A stretch of 64,000 bases of DNA, taken from positions 44,059 through 108,058 of the forward strand of contig JAPPLN010000113.1 in NCBI GenBank assembly GCA_028874175.1, in the 5' to 3' direction. Every line of letters begins with the position of its first letter. The first letter of the stretch is position 1. The notes under the pieces are model-generated. The model searched no databases and was not told where the DNA came from. It saw nothing but the letters and a program-made list of their open reading frames with translations. Positions 33,746-44,285 of the stretch are shown in pieces. The stretch is from Chloroflexota bacterium. GTDB taxonomy: Bacteria > Chloroflexota > UBA11872. Made by a program: the position numbers and the translations under genes.

Positions 33746-36208
33746 GTGACGGAGGAGTCTGTAGGGGACGACGGGATCCGGTCGGTGGACATCGTCGAGG
33801 AGATGGAGACGTCGTATATCGACTATGCGATGAGCACGATCGTCGCGCGGGCGATTCCGGACGTGCGCGATGGGTTGAAGCCGGTGCATCGGCGGTTGCT
33901 GTACTCGATGGAAGAGATTTCGGCCACGCCGAACGCGGCGTTCCGCAAGGCGGCGCGGGTGGTTGGCGACACGATGGGGAAGTACCACCCGCACGGCGAC
34001 CAGGCGCTGTACGACGCGCTGGTGCGGATGGCGCAGCCGTTTTCGATCCGGTATCCGCTGGTGGACGGGCAGGGCAATTTCGGGTCGGTGGACGGCGATC
34101 CGGCGGCGGCGATGCGGTACACGGAAGCGCGGCTGACGCAGGTGGCGGCCGCGATGCTGGACGACCTTGACCGGGACACGGTGGATTTCGTCGACAACTT
34201 CGACGGGACGGCGGAGATGCCGGAGGTGCTGCCCTCGGTGGTGCCGAACCTTTTGATCAACGGGTCCACGGGAATCGCGGTGGGGATGGCGACGAGCATT
34301 CCGCCGCACAACCTGCGCGAGGTCGGGCGGGCGATCGACCACTACATCGAAAACCCGGAGGCGACCTCGCGGGACCTGATGCGGTTCGTGCGGGGGCCCG
34401 ATTTTCCGACCGGCGGGATCATCGTGGGGGCGGAGGGGATCGAGCAGGCGTATACGCAGGGTCGCGGGCGAATCAGCGTGCGGGCGGTGGTGAACGTGGA
34501 GGAAGTGCGCGGCACCACGATGGCGCTGGTGGTGTCGGAGATTCCCTACCTGGTGAACAAGGCCAGGCTGGTGGAGAAGATCGCCGCGCTGGTGCGGGAC
34601 AAGGTGATCGAGGGCGTTCGCGATATCCGTGACGAGTCGGACCGGCATGGCATGCGCGTGGTGGTGGAGTTGCGCAGCGGCGCGCGGCCGTTGGCGGTGC
34701 TGAACCAGCTGTACAAGCACACGGCGCTGCAGTCGACGTTCAGCATCAACAACCTGGCGCTGGTGGACGGGCAGCCGGAGCAGTTGCCGCTGCGCCGGTT
34801 CGTCGAGCTCTTCGTGCAGCACCGGCAGGACGTGGTGCGGCGGCGGACCGAGTTCGACCTGAAGAAGGCGCAGGCGCGCGAGCATCTGCTGGAAGGCTAT
34901 GTGATCGCGCTGGCGGACATCGACAAGGTGATCCGGATCATTCGCGGGGCGGACGACACTGAGGAAGCTCGCAACGGGTTGATGCAGGAGTTCGGGCTGA
35001 CGGAGATCCAGGCGAACGCGATCCTGGACATGCAGCTGCGCCGGCTGGTGCGGCTGGAGCGCGAGCAGATCCTGGCGGAGTTGGAAGAGGTGCGGGCGAC
35101 GATCCGGGACCTGCAGGACATCCTGGCGGACGAGTCGCGGGTGCTGGCGATCATCGGCGACGAGACGCGCGAGGTGGTGAAACGCTTCGGCGACGAGCGG
35201 CAGACGGAGATCCAGCGGGAGGCGTCGGGCGACTTCAACGAGGAAGACCTGGTGGAGGACCGGGATTGCCTGATCACGATGTCGTCGCGCGGCTACGTGA
35301 AGCGGGTGCCGGCGAACACGTACCGGCGGCAGGGCCGGGGCGGGAAGGGGATCCGCGGGTTCCGCAGCAAGACGGGCGGGGTGGTGGAGCACTTCCTGGT
35401 GGCCAACACGCACGACCACCTGCTGTTTTTCACGAACCGGGGGAAGGTGTACCGGCTGCGGGCGTACGAGTTGCCGGAGCAGGGGCGGGACGCGCAGGGG
35501 CATAACCTGATCAACTTGCTGGCGATCGAGCAAGGCGAGCGGGCGACGGCGGTGCTGGCGATTCCGAACTTCGAGGCGGGGGACTACCTGGTGTTCGGGA
35601 CGCGCAAGGGCGAAGTGAAGCGGAGCGCGTTGACGCAGTTCGTGTCAATCCGAACAACCGGCCTGCTGGCGATGGACCTGGACGAGGACGACGAACTGGT
35701 GTGGGTGCGGCTGGCGACGGACGAGACGCACGCGATGTTCTTTACGCGGAACGGGATGTCGATTCGGTTTGCGCTGGATGAGATACGCGCCAGCGGACGG
35801 ACCAGCGGAGGCGTGCGGGCCATCCGCCTGGCCGAGGGCGACGAGGTGACCGCGATGGACCTGACGCAGGACGACGGGTACGTGCTGCTGGTGACGGCCA
35901 ATGGCTACGGCAAGAAAGTGGCGGTGTCCGAGTTTCGGCCGCAGGGCCGGGGCGGACAGGGGCTCAAGTCGATCATTCTGAGCGAGAAGACGGGTGAGGT
36001 CGCCGACGCGCGCACGCTGATGGCGGAGAACGAGGAGATTGCGCTGGTGTCTTCGGACGGGCAGGTGATGCGCTGCGGGTTGGGGAACGTACGGCCGATC
36101 AAGCGGCCGGCGGCCGGGGTGATCATCATGCGGATGGACGAGGGCGTGGACCTGCTGCGGGTGGCGCGGCTGGCGGATGGCCGGGACGGGGAGAACGGCG
36201 GCGGATAG
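33746..36208 (+). CDS. gyrA: DNA gyrase subunit A
   Basis: Topoisomerase II breakage-reunion subunit. [38 protein letters not shown] opens the protein; the catalytic Tyr is in [11 protein letters not shown] (about residue 125). The C-terminal beta-pinwheel contains a GyrA-box [14 protein letters not shown], which separates it from ParC. In the quinolone-resistance region the sequence is [13 protein letters not shown]: Gln replaces the usual Ser/Thr at the E. coli 83 position, while Asp at 87 is kept. 820 aa, GTG start. gyrB is not in the window. The 619-aa antisense ORF is a shadow. Confidence 0.97.
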   Translation: MTEESVGDDGIRSVDIVEEMETSYIDYAMSTIVARAIPDVRDGLKPVHRRLLYSMEEISATPNAAFRKAARVVGDTMGKYHPHGDQALYDALVRMAQPFSIRYPLVDGQGNFGSVDGDPAAAMRYTEARLTQVAAAMLDDLDRDTVDFVDNFDGTAEMPEVLPSVVPNLLINGSTGIAVGMATSIPPHNLREVGRAIDHYIENPEATSRDLMRFVRGPDFPTGGIIVGAEGIEQAYTQGRGRISVRAVVNVEEVRGTTMALVVSEIPYLVNKARLVEKIAALVRDKVIEGVRDIRDESDRHGMRVVVELRSGARPLAVLNQLYKHTALQSTFSINNLALVDGQPEQLPLRRFVELFVQHRQDVVRRRTEFDLKKAQAREHLLEGYVIALADIDKVIRIIRGADDTEEARNGLMQEFGLTEIQANAILDMQLRRLVRLEREQILAELEEVRATIRDLQDILADESRVLAIIGDETREVVKRFGDERQTEIQREASGDFNEEDLVEDRDCLITMSSRGYVKRVPANTYRRQGRGGKGIRGFRSKTGGVVEHFLVANTHDHLLFFTNRGKVYRLRAYELPEQGRDAQGHNLINLLAIEQGERATAVLAIPNFEAGDYLVFGTRKGEVKRSALTQFVSIRTTGLLAMDLDEDDELVWVRLATDETHAMFFTRNGMSIRFALDEIRASGRTSGGVRAIRLAEGDEVTAMDLTQDDGYVLLVTANGYGKKVAVSEFRPQGRGGQGLKSIILSEKTGEVADARTLMAENEEIALVSSDGQVMRCGLGNVRPIKRPAAGVIIMRMDEGVDLLRVARLADGRDGENGGG

Positions 36209-36734
36209 CGAGGCTGGGCGGTTTCCGGACCTCTTTGCGCCGGTGGTGGGGAAGCGCGGTTCGGCGGAGTTTCGGCGTGTCGACGAGGTTTCGTGCGAGG
36301 ACCTCGTGTCAAATGTGACTGTCGTGCCCTATACGGCTGCGGGCTGGGTGGTGCTGGTGCTGGGGGACGGGCGGCCGGAGGTGCCGGGTGGGACGCGTGA
36401 GCCGGGGGAGTCGATCGAGGCGACGCTGCGGCGGGAATTGCTGGAAGAGGCGGGGGCGAGGCTGGAGTCGTTCAGAACGTTTGGCGTGTGGGACTGCGTG
36501 TCGACGGCCGAGGCGCCGTATCGGCCGCATCTGCCGCATCCGAGGTCGCAACGGCTGGTTGGCGTGGGGCGGGCGGAGTTGGTGACGACGCCGACGATTG
36601 GGGACGGGGAGGATGTGGTGGAGGTGCTGACGGTGTCGCTGGAGGAGGCGCAGGCGCGGTTTCGGGCGGTTGGGCGCGGGGACCTGGCGGATCTGTATGC
36701 GTTGGCGGCGGAGGTGGTGGGTCGAGAGGGCTGA
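36177..36734 (+). CDS. Nudix hydrolase
   Basis: The Nudix box is perfect: [24 protein letters not shown] (Gx5Ex7REUxEExGU). It sits mid-protein after a strand pair ([25 protein letters not shown]), as in MutT-type nucleotide or nucleotide-sugar pyrophosphatases. Substrate cannot be told. The ATG overlaps the end of gyrA by 32 bases; a GTG at 36243 is an alternative that would remove a non-conserved N-terminus. Likely co-transcribed with gyrA. Confidence 0.85.
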   Translation: MAGTGRTAADSEAGRFPDLFAPVVGKRGSAEFRRVDEVSCEDLVSNVTVVPYTAAGWVVLVLGDGRPEVPGGTREPGESIEATLRRELLEEAGARLESFRTFGVWDCVSTAEAPYRPHLPHPRSQRLVGVGRAELVTTPTIGDGEDVVEVLTVSLEEAQARFRAVGRGDLADLYALAAEVVGREG

Positions 36735-36912
36735 TCGCGGGCGAGGGAACGAATTGCGATTGGGTGGCGTAGCTATTTGTGTGGCGCCGACTTGAGCGGT
36801 TTCGATGGTCTCGATACGAACTTGCGGGGGCGCCGTTAGTCTTGAAGAGGAAGAGGCCGAGGGCAGCGCCCGGAGGCCGCTTTCCGCACATCGACGTCAG
36901 TAGGAGCGCGTG

Positions 36913-38631
36913 ATGCCGAAGCGATTCCGGGTATTGGCGGCGGCTCTGGTGGTTGGCGCGCTGGCTCTGGCGGCGTGTGGGGAGTTTCCGTTTGGCGGGG
37001 ATGAGGAGTCGTTCGAGCGGTCGATGGCTGCCCCGGCGGCCGTGATGGCCGCGCAGCCGGCGGCCGCGATGGCCGAAAGTGAAAGCGGTCGCATGTCGCG
37101 CGACACGGCCACGACGATGGGGATGGCGGCGGAGCGGGCGGCGGTACGGGTTGCCGAGGGGCCAGCATCGCAAGTCGTGGTGAAGGAGGTCCCGGTCGAG
37201 GCGGCGGCGATGAAGCAGGTGGTCGTTGAGTCTGAGCAGGCGGCGCCGGCGCGGCGGGTGATTCGGGACGCGACGGTTGGGATCGTGGTTGGGGACGTGG
37301 ACGAGGCGGTGCGGCAGTTGCAGGCGCTGGTGGATGGGATTCCGGAGGCGTTTGTGGACTCGGCGGACGTGCGGGACGACGATCCGCGGTCGATCAGCAC
37401 GGTGAGGTTGCGGGTGCCGGTGGAGCGGTTCGACGAGGCGCGGCGGCTGGTGCGCGAGTTGGGCAGCGAGGTGTTGTTCGAGGCCGTGGGCGGGCGCGAC
37501 GTGACGGCGGACTTCACCGACCTGGAGGCGCGGCTGCGGACGGCGCAGGCGACCGAGCAGCAGCTGCTGGACATCCTGGCGACGGCGCGGACGGTGAGCG
37601 ACACGCTGGAGGTGCAGCGGGAGTTGCTGGAGGTGCGCTCGCGCATTGAGGTGTTTCAGGGGCAGCTGAACCTGCTGGCGAATCAGACGGATCTGGCGAC
37701 GATCACGGTCCAGTTGCATCCGGCGCCGGACCTGCGGATCGAGCGGTTCTCACCCGAGGGTTACGCGATGCACGGCAGCACGGAGCTGCCGATCACGATT
37801 GCGAATCACGGGACGGTGGACCTGCGGGACGTGATGGTGCGGGATCAGCTGGCAGTGGGGATGGTGTTCGAGTGGGCGTCGTCGCAGGGGGTGTACGAGG
37901 CGGCCTCGCACAGTGTGATTTGGGAGTTTGACCGACTAGAGGCGAACTCGTCGCGGGATGTGTGGTCGCGGGTGCGGCTGGAGGGCGACGGAGAGCCGAT
38001 GCAGGTGAGCGCGACGATTACGGCCAGCGGGGTCGTGCGCGAGCCGTCTGAGGACCGGGCGGAGACGACGCTGGCGTTCTTCGTGGACCTGAGCGTGTTC
38101 AAGGAGGGCGAGGCGTCGGTGCCGGTGGGGCGGGACGTGACGTATTTCCTCAGCTTCCAGAATCACGGCAACGGCGACGCGCGGGAGGTTCGGCTGACGG
38201 AGCGGTTGCCGCAGGGCATGACGTTCGTGCGGGCGGAGGGCGGCGGTCGCTACGACGAGGGCTCGCGGACTGTGGTGTGGGAGTTCCCGCGGATGTCGCC
38301 CGAGTCGGGGCAAGGCGTCTTCTACGAGGCGCGGGTGGACCGGAGCGAAGGACGGTTCCAGACCGAGACGACGATCGAGTCGGCCGACGAGGACCGGGCC
38401 GACGTGGATAACCGGGTGGTGACGTTCCTGACGGCGTTGCCGGAAGACGTGGCGGGCCGGGAGGTGTTCGGGCCAGGGTCTACGGCGCGGGACGCGGTGG
38501 GCCTGTTGCTGGACGTGCTGCGGTTCCTGGCCAACGCGGCGATCGTGCTGGTGATCGTGGCGGGGCCGTTTGCGGTGGTTGGGGTGCTGGGCTGGCGGGG
38601 GATCCGGACGATCAAGCGGCGGCGAGGGTGA
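36913..38631 (+). CDS. DUF4349-type lipoprotein with DUF11-like repeats and C-terminal membrane helix (copy 1)
   Basis: Signal peptide and lipobox (VVGALALAACGE) predict lipid anchoring. After a low-complexity stretch (KEVPVEAAAMKQVVVE) comes a DUF4349-like domain, RRVIRDATVGIVVGDVDEA through DVTADFTDLEARLRTAQATEQQLLDIL to LATITVQLHP. Two DUF11-like beta domains follow (TIANHGTVDLRDVMVRDQL; LSFQNHGNGDAREVRLTERLPQGM), then a C-terminal helix LANAAIVLVIVAGPFAVVGVL and a basic tail. AGGAG six bases before the ATG supports this start. Function unknown; family members are thought to be envelope sensors or structural proteins. Tandem paralogue downstream. Confidence 0.82.
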   Translation: MPKRFRVLAAALVVGALALAACGEFPFGGDEESFERSMAAPAAVMAAQPAAAMAESESGRMSRDTATTMGMAAERAAVRVAEGPASQVVVKEVPVEAAAMKQVVVESEQAAPARRVIRDATVGIVVGDVDEAVRQLQALVDGIPEAFVDSADVRDDDPRSISTVRLRVPVERFDEARRLVRELGSEVLFEAVGGRDVTADFTDLEARLRTAQATEQQLLDILATARTVSDTLEVQRELLEVRSRIEVFQGQLNLLANQTDLATITVQLHPAPDLRIERFSPEGYAMHGSTELPITIANHGTVDLRDVMVRDQLAVGMVFEWASSQGVYEAASHSVIWEFDRLEANSSRDVWSRVRLEGDGEPMQVSATITASGVVREPSEDRAETTLAFFVDLSVFKEGEASVPVGRDVTYFLSFQNHGNGDAREVRLTERLPQGMTFVRAEGGGRYDEGSRTVVWEFPRMSPESGQGVFYEARVDRSEGRFQTETTIESADEDRADVDNRVVTFLTALPEDVAGREVFGPGSTARDAVGLLLDVLRFLANAAIVLVIVAGPFAVVGVLGWRGIRTIKRRRG

Positions 38632-38819
38632 TCGGGGCGCCGACGCGCAGCTGATTGCGGGGATGGCCGGTCGTTCGGTCGTCTTTCGCAGTTCGACTAG
38701 AAAAGTCCCGAACCCAGGGAACGAATCCAGTCCTCCCTGCGTACATCTCTTTGAAGGCGTACCGCAGAGCCGAGTCGCGCACGCGGGGATTCATGCCTCA
38801 GACGTGAACGCTCGGCACA

Positions 38820-38825
38820 TATAGA
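38820..38825 (+). promoter_or_regulatory. Weak candidate -10 before the second DUF4349 gene
   Basis: TATAGA in an otherwise GC-rich 217-base gap, about 24 bases before the ATG. No -35 is evident. The gap itself shows no ORF worth calling. Confidence 0.25.
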
Positions 38826-38848
38826 TCGATTGGGTCGGGAGGCGAGTG

Positions 38849-40639
38849 ATGCGAGGACCAAGACGAACGCTGATGTTGGCGATTCCGCTGGCGGCAATGC
38901 TGGTTGCGTCATGTGGTGAGAGTTCGACGGATAGCCCGTCGTTCGCGGTAGAGGCGGCTCCGGCGGCCCCGGCCGCAATGGCCGTAGCTCCGCCGCCAGA
39001 GCGCGTCGTTATCAAGGAGGTTCCGGTCGAAAAGATTGTGGTCAAGGAGGTGCCGGTCGAGAAGGTGGTGACGCAGGCAGTCCAGTTCGAGGCGGTGGCG
39101 ACGACGGATCCCGGGACAGCCGGCTCGATCGTTCAGGAGGCCGCGCCGGCCAACGGGGCGCAGGGCCAGAGCCTGACCGGCTCCCTGCTGGCCGCGGAGA
39201 CGCAGGTGCCCGACTCGGGGCGGAAGGTCATTCGCACGGGCAGCATCGGGATCGTGGTGGCCGATGTGCCGACGAGCGTGAAGGCGATTCGGGGCATGGT
39301 GGCTTCGATCGCCGGGGCGTTTGTGTCGCACACCGAGATTGGCGGCAACGAGCCGTACCGGATCAGCTCGATCACGTTACGGGTTCCGGCCGAGCGATTC
39401 GACGAGACGATCGAGCGGATTCGGTCGCACGGGCGCGAGGTGGTGGCCGAGGACGTGACCGGGCGGGACGTGACGGCGGCCTTCACGGACATCGAGTCGC
39501 GCATGCGCAACGCGCAGGCCACGGAGAAGCAGCTACTGGAGATCATGGCGACCTCCAGAACCGTGCAGAGCACGCTGGAGGTGCAGCGCGAAGTCGCCAA
39601 GGTGCGCGAGCAGATCGAGATGTTCCAGGGTCAGCTGAATGTGCTGGCCGACCAGGCGGCGCTGTCCACCATCACGGTGAACCTGCACCCGGTGCCCGAC
39701 CTGCGCGTGGAGCGGCGCGCGCCGGACCGGTACGCGATGCATGAGTCAGTTGAGTTCCCAATAACCGTGATCAACGACGGGACGGTGGAGCTGCGCGAGG
39801 TCGTTCTGCGCGATCAGCTGGACCCGGATCTGGTGTTCCAGTTCGCGACGAAGCCCGGACAGTACGAAGAAGCGACGCACAGCGTGGTCTGGACGATAGA
39901 CCGGATGGCGCCGGGCCAGTCGCTGGAACTGCGGACGACCGCGCGCCTGGAGGGCGACGGCCGGACGATGGAGGTGCGGGCCAAGGCGAGCACGGCGAGC
40001 GACGTCCGGGGCGCCGACCTGGACCACGACGAGGTGCGACTGCCGTTCTTCGTCGACCTCGGCCTGGACAAGCAACGCGACGTGGAGGTCCAGGTGGGTC
40101 GCGAGTCGAGCTACTCGGTGGGCTACGCCAACCGGGGCAACGCCGATGCGAGGGATGTGCGGCTGGTCGAAGGGTTGCCCTCAGGCATCGAGTTCATCCG
40201 AGCGACCAGGGGCGGTCAATATGACGCGGATCAGCACGCGATCGTGTGGGAGTTCCCGGAACTGGCGCCCGGCGCCAGCGGCACCGTGAGCTACCTGGCG
40301 CGGCTGGAGTCGGCGGCCGCGCGGCAGTGGTTCACGACCTCGATCGAGGCATCCGAGCGCGACCGCGCAACCGTGGACAACCGCAGCGTGACGTTCCTGA
40401 CGGCGATTCCCGAGGACAGCGTCGAAGTCGTGGACACGGCCGAGCGCGACTGGGATCCCAGCGAGACCGTGAGCAATTCGGTCAGTGTGTTGACCCGGAT
40501 CGGGCAGTGGGCGGCCAACGCGGCAATCGTTATCGGAGTCATCGTTGCTCCCATTGGGGCCGCAATTGGAGCGATTGGGCTTGGCGCGCTTGGCGTTCAT
40601 CGGATGGTGATCCGCGGGATCCGGCGGCGTATGCAATAG
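38849..40639 (+). CDS. DUF4349-type lipoprotein with DUF11-like repeats and C-terminal membrane helix (copy 2)
   Basis: Same architecture as its neighbour: lipobox (AIPLAAMLVASCGE), repeated heptad-like segment (VVIKEVPVEKIVVKEVPVEK), DUF4349-like domain (RKVIRTGSIGIVVADVPTSVK ... FTDIESRMRNAQATEKQLLEIM ... LSTITVNLHPVPD), two DUF11-like domains (TVINDGTVELREVVLRDQL; VGYANRGNADARDVRLVEGLP), and a final hydrophobic helix (NAAIVIGVIVAPIGAAIGAIGLGALGV). GGGAGG six bases before the ATG fixes the start. The two genes diverged well after duplication: N-terminal thirds differ in length and composition, central domains align throughout. Confidence 0.82.
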   Translation: MRGPRRTLMLAIPLAAMLVASCGESSTDSPSFAVEAAPAAPAAMAVAPPPERVVIKEVPVEKIVVKEVPVEKVVTQAVQFEAVATTDPGTAGSIVQEAAPANGAQGQSLTGSLLAAETQVPDSGRKVIRTGSIGIVVADVPTSVKAIRGMVASIAGAFVSHTEIGGNEPYRISSITLRVPAERFDETIERIRSHGREVVAEDVTGRDVTAAFTDIESRMRNAQATEKQLLEIMATSRTVQSTLEVQREVAKVREQIEMFQGQLNVLADQAALSTITVNLHPVPDLRVERRAPDRYAMHESVEFPITVINDGTVELREVVLRDQLDPDLVFQFATKPGQYEEATHSVVWTIDRMAPGQSLELRTTARLEGDGRTMEVRAKASTASDVRGADLDHDEVRLPFFVDLGLDKQRDVEVQVGRESSYSVGYANRGNADARDVRLVEGLPSGIEFIRATRGGQYDADQHAIVWEFPELAPGASGTVSYLARLESAAARQWFTTSIEASERDRATVDNRSVTFLTAIPEDSVEVVDTAERDWDPSETVSNSVSVLTRIGQWAANAAIVIGVIVAPIGAAIGAIGLGALGVHRMVIRGIRRRMQ

Positions 40640-40669
40640 ATCGATCACGACTCGACGTTGACGGTCTTT

Positions 40670-40709
40670 CCCGACCCTCGCTCGTCTCGATGGACTGGCG
40701 AGGGTCGGG
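40670..40709. terminator. Bidirectional terminator-like hairpin between convergent genes
   Basis: CCCGACCCTCGC pairs perfectly with GCGAGGGTCGGG (12 bp) around a 16-base loop, 30 bases after the lipoprotein stop and 14 bases after the mnmG stop on the other strand. No U-tract, so a GC-rich or Rho-assisted terminator is more likely than a classical intrinsic one. Confidence 0.65.
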
Positions 40710-40723
40710 GCTCGTCTCTGGGA

Positions 40724-42709
40724 TTAGTGCCTCTCGGCGTCGGCCGTTTCGGCGTGGCGCTTGAGGTAGACGAGGAGGCCGGCGATGTCGGAGGGGGTGA
40801 CGCCTTCGAGGCGGGCAGCCTGGCCGACGGTGGCGGGGCGGAAGCGTTCGAGGCGGTGGCGGGCTTCGGTGCGGAGGGCGCGGAGGGCGAGGTATGCCAG
40901 GTCGGGCGGGATCCGGTGGTCTTCCATGGCGGCGGCTCGGCGGACCTGGGCTTCCTGCTGACGGATGTAGCCGGCGTATTTGACTTCAAACTCGACGTGG
41001 GCAGCGGCCTCGGGCGGGGGCGGCGGATCGCCGGCGAGGTCGGCGATGAGGTCGCAGGTCATGCCGGTGCGGGCGAGGAGTTCGAGACCGCGGGTGGTCT
41101 GGCGGAGCGGGGCGAGTTCGAGGTCGCGAAGGCGATCGTTGACTTCCGGCGTGGCGGGAACGCGGAGGCGCTGCAGCCAGGCCAGGGTGGCGTCGGATCG
41201 GTCGCGCTGACGGTGGAGACGGGTGAGACGACGGTCCGAGGCGAGGCCGATTTCGTGTCCGAGTTCGGTCAGGCGGCGGTCGGCGCTGTCGTGGCGGAGG
41301 AGCAGGCGGTATTCGGCGCGGGAGGTGTGGAGGCGGTAGGGCTCGGTGAGCTCGCTGGTGACGAGGTCGTCGATCATGACGCCGATGTAGGCCTGCGCGC
41401 GGCCGAGTTCGACCGGTTCAAGGCCGAGCGACCGGCGGGCGGCGTTGATGCCGGCCATGAGGCCCTGGGCGGCGGCTTCCTCGTAGCCGGTGGTGCCGTT
41501 CACCTGGCCGGCGAGGAAGAGGCCGAGGGCGCTGCGGACTTCGAGGGAGCGGCGGAGCTGGCGGGGGTGGACGAAGTCATACTCGACGGCGTAGCCCGGG
41601 CGCAGCATTTCGGCGGACTCGAGGCCCGGGATGGTCTGAATCATGGCCAACTGCACGTCGGCCGGCAGGCTGGTATTGGCGCCCTGGACGTAGACCTCGT
41701 GGGTGCGGAAGCCCTCGGGTTCAAGGAAAAGCGCGTGCGAGTCCTTGTGGGCGAAGCGGACGACCTTGTCTTCGATCGAGGGACAGTAGCGAGGACCCGA
41801 GGCCTTGATGGCGCCGTTGTACATGGGTGCGCGGTGGAGGTTGTCGCGGATGAGTTGGTGAGTCTGGGGCGTGGTGTGGACCTGGTAGCAGGCCATCTGG
41901 GTGCGCCAGCCGGCGGGAGGGACGTGGGGATAGACGGGGTCAGGCTGGGCTTCGTACCACTCCGACCGCGGAGGTGGGTCGAAGCTGAACCAGAGCGGAT
42001 GCTCGCTACCGTGCTGCACGCGCGTCCGGGTGTAGTCGATGCTTGTGGCGGCGAGGCGCGGCGGGGTGCCGGTCTTGAGGCGACCGAGTTCAAGGCCGGC
42101 CGCGCGTAGATCCTCAGATAGTGCGGTGGCGGGCGGTTCGCCGCGGCGGCCGCCGGGGGACATCTGGTCGCCCATGATGATGCGGCCCTGGAGGAACGTG
42201 CCGGTGGTGACGACGGTGGCGTGGGCGCGGATGTCCGCGCCATGGCTGGTGCTGACGCCGCGTACGCGCCAAGCGGGCGCTCCGTTCGCCGGTTCGGGGT
42301 CCCAGATGAGGCTGTCGGCGTGGGCCTCGAGAAGCGTCAGGTTCGGCTGCGCCTCCAGCACACGCCGCATGAGTCGGCCGTAGGCGTGCTTGTCGCACTG
42401 GGCGCGGAGGGCGCGGACGGCGGGACCCTTGCTGGTGTTGAGCTCGCGGATCTGGATCTGGGTGCGGTCGGTGTGGCGGCCCATCTCGCCGCCGAGGGCG
42501 TCGATCTCGCGGACGAGGTTGCCCTTGGCGGGGCCGCCGATGGAGGGGTTGCAGGGCATCTGGGCGACGGTGCCGAGGTTCGTGCTCAGCAGGACGGTGC
42601 GGCGGCCCATTCGCGCAGAGGCAAGGGCCGCCTCGCAGCCGGCGTGGCCGGCGCCGACCACCAGGACGTCGAAGCTGTCGGCAGGAGTTCGGGAACGTCG
42701 CAAACGCAT
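40724..42709 (-). CDS. mnmG: tRNA uridine-5-carboxymethylaminomethyl modification enzyme
   Basis: FAD-dependent partner of MnmE that modifies U34 of certain tRNAs. [23 protein letters not shown] is the FAD-binding motif; [30 protein letters not shown] and [24 protein letters not shown] are MnmG hallmarks, and the C-terminal helical domain [15 protein letters not shown] is complete. I placed the start at ATG 42709 ([19 protein letters not shown]); the longer ORF to 42772 adds 21 non-conserved residues. mnmE is not in the window. The nearby parS site and gyrA agree with an origin-proximal location, where gidA-type genes often lie. Confidence 0.95.
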   Translation of the reverse strand: MRLRRSRTPADSFDVLVVGAGHAGCEAALASARMGRRTVLLSTNLGTVAQMPCNPSIGGPAKGNLVREIDALGGEMGRHTDRTQIQIRELNTSKGPAVRALRAQCDKHAYGRLMRRVLEAQPNLTLLEAHADSLIWDPEPANGAPAWRVRGVSTSHGADIRAHATVVTTGTFLQGRIIMGDQMSPGGRRGEPPATALSEDLRAAGLELGRLKTGTPPRLAATSIDYTRTRVQHGSEHPLWFSFDPPPRSEWYEAQPDPVYPHVPPAGWRTQMACYQVHTTPQTHQLIRDNLHRAPMYNGAIKASGPRYCPSIEDKVVRFAHKDSHALFLEPEGFRTHEVYVQGANTSLPADVQLAMIQTIPGLESAEMLRPGYAVEYDFVHPRQLRRSLEVRSALGLFLAGQVNGTTGYEEAAAQGLMAGINAARRSLGLEPVELGRAQAYIGVMIDDLVTSELTEPYRLHTSRAEYRLLLRHDSADRRLTELGHEIGLASDRRLTRLHRQRDRSDATLAWLQRLRVPATPEVNDRLRDLELAPLRQTTRGLELLARTGMTCDLIADLAGDPPPPPEAAAHVEFEVKYAGYIRQQEAQVRRAAAMEDHRIPPDLAYLALRALRTEARHRLERFRPATVGQAARLEGVTPSDIAGLLVYLKRHAETADAERH

Positions 42710-42806
42710 GGCCTCATCTTCACACGCGCCGGTGCGTTTCGGTCCGATTTCAGGTTTGGCGGCGATATACACTCAGATACTCGCGCCGCTGTCATTGTGG
42801 CGTGCC

Positions 42807-43562
42807 GTGGCGCCGCTGGAGCCTTCTATCGCCGTGCAGGACTCCGATCCCAACGCCCAACTCATTGATGCATTCGTGGTTCCCACGGACACGGGGAGCG
42901 CGGTGCTGATCGACGCCGACTACGAGCGGCTGGACGCGGTGGCCGGACCGTTTCAGATCGCGCTGTACAGCCGGTTGCCGCTGTCGATGGGGGAACTGGC
43001 GGTTATCCGGGCACGGGTGGAAGCGGACCTGTTTGCCCACGCGGTGCGAACGGCGCCGGAGGGCCGGCGGTGGGTGCTGGCGCTGCTGATGGGGCTGCTT
43101 GAAGTTGGTGTGGTTGGCGTGCTGCTGGCGTTTCTGTTCCTGAACCGCGAGCCGATACACGCAGTGGTGGCCTGGGCGGCGCCGCTGGGATTCGTGCCGG
43201 GCGTGCTGCACGCGTGGCGGGCGGTGGCGCGCCGACGGGCCGGGGGGAGCGCACGGGCGACGCTGGAGGTTGGCGAATTGCTGCCCACGACCGCGGTTGG
43301 GCGCGACGGCGACTCGCTGGCGCGGCTGCGCGATCTCTGGCGGTTTGCTGATCAGCCCAACGAGCCGCGCGACCTGATGCGCCTGGAGCGCGCGGCGCGA
43401 ATCCGCGTGCGCTGGCCGGCGGCGGCGAGGTTCTATCGAGCCCTGGCGGCCGCGCCGGACGCCTCAACACCAGCGGGCCGCCTGGCCTGGCTGCGGGCGC
43501 GAGTGCGCCGCCGAGGAGCGGCCCCGCAGCCGCTGACCTACCTGGAAGCTCGCTCGCAATGA
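42807..43562 (+). CDS. Uncharacterised membrane protein, member 1 of a four-gene cassette
   Basis: I do not recognise it. About 251 aa. The N-terminal motif is AFVVPTDTGSAVLIDADYERLDAVAG, followed by an amphipathic region, two membrane helices (WVLALLMGLLEVGVVGVLLAFLFL; VVAWAAPLGFVPGVLHAW), and a cytosolic helical domain (RLRDLWRFADQPNE ... AARFYRALAAAPDAS). The motif, helix pair and helical tail recur in members 2 and 4. Start uncertain: GTG 42807 was chosen; TTG 42795 and GTG 42834 are alternatives. The stop overlaps the next start (ATGATGA). Confidence 0.7.
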   Translation: MAPLEPSIAVQDSDPNAQLIDAFVVPTDTGSAVLIDADYERLDAVAGPFQIALYSRLPLSMGELAVIRARVEADLFAHAVRTAPEGRRWVLALLMGLLEVGVVGVLLAFLFLNREPIHAVVAWAAPLGFVPGVLHAWRAVARRRAGGSARATLEVGELLPTTAVGRDGDSLARLRDLWRFADQPNEPRDLMRLERAARIRVRWPAAARFYRALAAAPDASTPAGRLAWLRARVRRRGAAPQPLTYLEARSQ

Positions 43563-44260
43563 TGAATCTGGCCTGCTGGGCGGTACCGATCCGTGACGGC
43601 TATGTGCTGCGGGCCGATCGGTCGACGGCCGCGATTTTGCAAGCGGCACCGGCCCGGAGCCCGCAATTCTGGGGATGGCGCATCGCGCTGATCCAGCCGC
43701 AAAGCCAGCAGTTTTCGGCGCCGCTGGCGGCGCGGGCCGCCGTGATGGCGGTGGACTATGCGCGCCTAGCGGGAGGTGTCGCGCCGCAAGATCAGTCTCG
43801 ACGCCGCGGCCGAATGATGATCTGGATGGAATTGGCGCTGGGGCTGGCGCTGATCATCGCGTCCGGCGGCCACTGGGTTCCGTCGCTGGCCGGCGCATGG
43901 TTGCTGGCCGGTCGGCGCTGGCTGCGATGGCTGCTCGGCCTAGATGCGCGGGTGGCCCAGTCGCCGACCGCGCCGGCGCAATCGCCGCTGGTCAGCTCGG
44001 ACGCTCACGCCGGACTTGGCCGTATCGAGCGCTCGATGCGGGAGGTCGACGACGACACGGCCGCCTACGCGCTGGGCGCAGTGCAGGCGCGCGCGGAGGG
44101 GCTGGACGAGGTCGCCGAGGTGTACGAGGCCCTGGCGGGGGGCACGCCCCCGTCCACGCTGCCGCCGCACATCGGCTTCTGGGTCGCGGACGAGACCCAG
44201 CACAACCTTTCGCGACCGGCGCTGCCTGCACCAGTCGCGGCGACCGGGGACCCAGGATGA
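43559..44260 (+). CDS. Uncharacterised membrane protein, member 2 of a four-gene cassette
   Basis: 233 aa, no family recognised. It opens MMNLACWAVPIRDGYVLRADRSTAAILQAAP, echoing the GxVLI/R-A/D motif of members 1 and 4. A helix pair follows (MMIWMELALGLALIIASGG; PSLAGAWLLAGRRW) and then a soluble helical domain (IERSMREVDDDTAAYALGAVQARAEGLDEVAEVYEALAGG). The last 35 residues contain HIGFWVADETQHN. Translationally coupled to member 1; 25 bases separate it from member 3. Confidence 0.7.
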   Translation: MMNLACWAVPIRDGYVLRADRSTAAILQAAPARSPQFWGWRIALIQPQSQQFSAPLAARAAVMAVDYARLAGGVAPQDQSRRRGRMMIWMELALGLALIIASGGHWVPSLAGAWLLAGRRWLRWLLGLDARVAQSPTAPAQSPLVSSDAHAGLGRIERSMREVDDDTAAYALGAVQARAEGLDEVAEVYEALAGGTPPSTLPPHIGFWVADETQHNLSRPALPAPVAATGDPG

Positions 44261-44285
44261 GCCACGGCCCCGAGGACGCCGGGCC

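Noticed and set aside
33674-35533. 619-aa minus-strand ORF
   Set aside because: Antisense of gyrA; His/Arg/Pro-rich shadow sequence with no recognisable motif.
39001-39070. Short tandem repeat AAGGAGGT(T/G)CCGGTCGA
   Set aside because: Encodes the KEVPVEK protein repeats of the lipoprotein; explained by coding, not a CRISPR or regulatory array.
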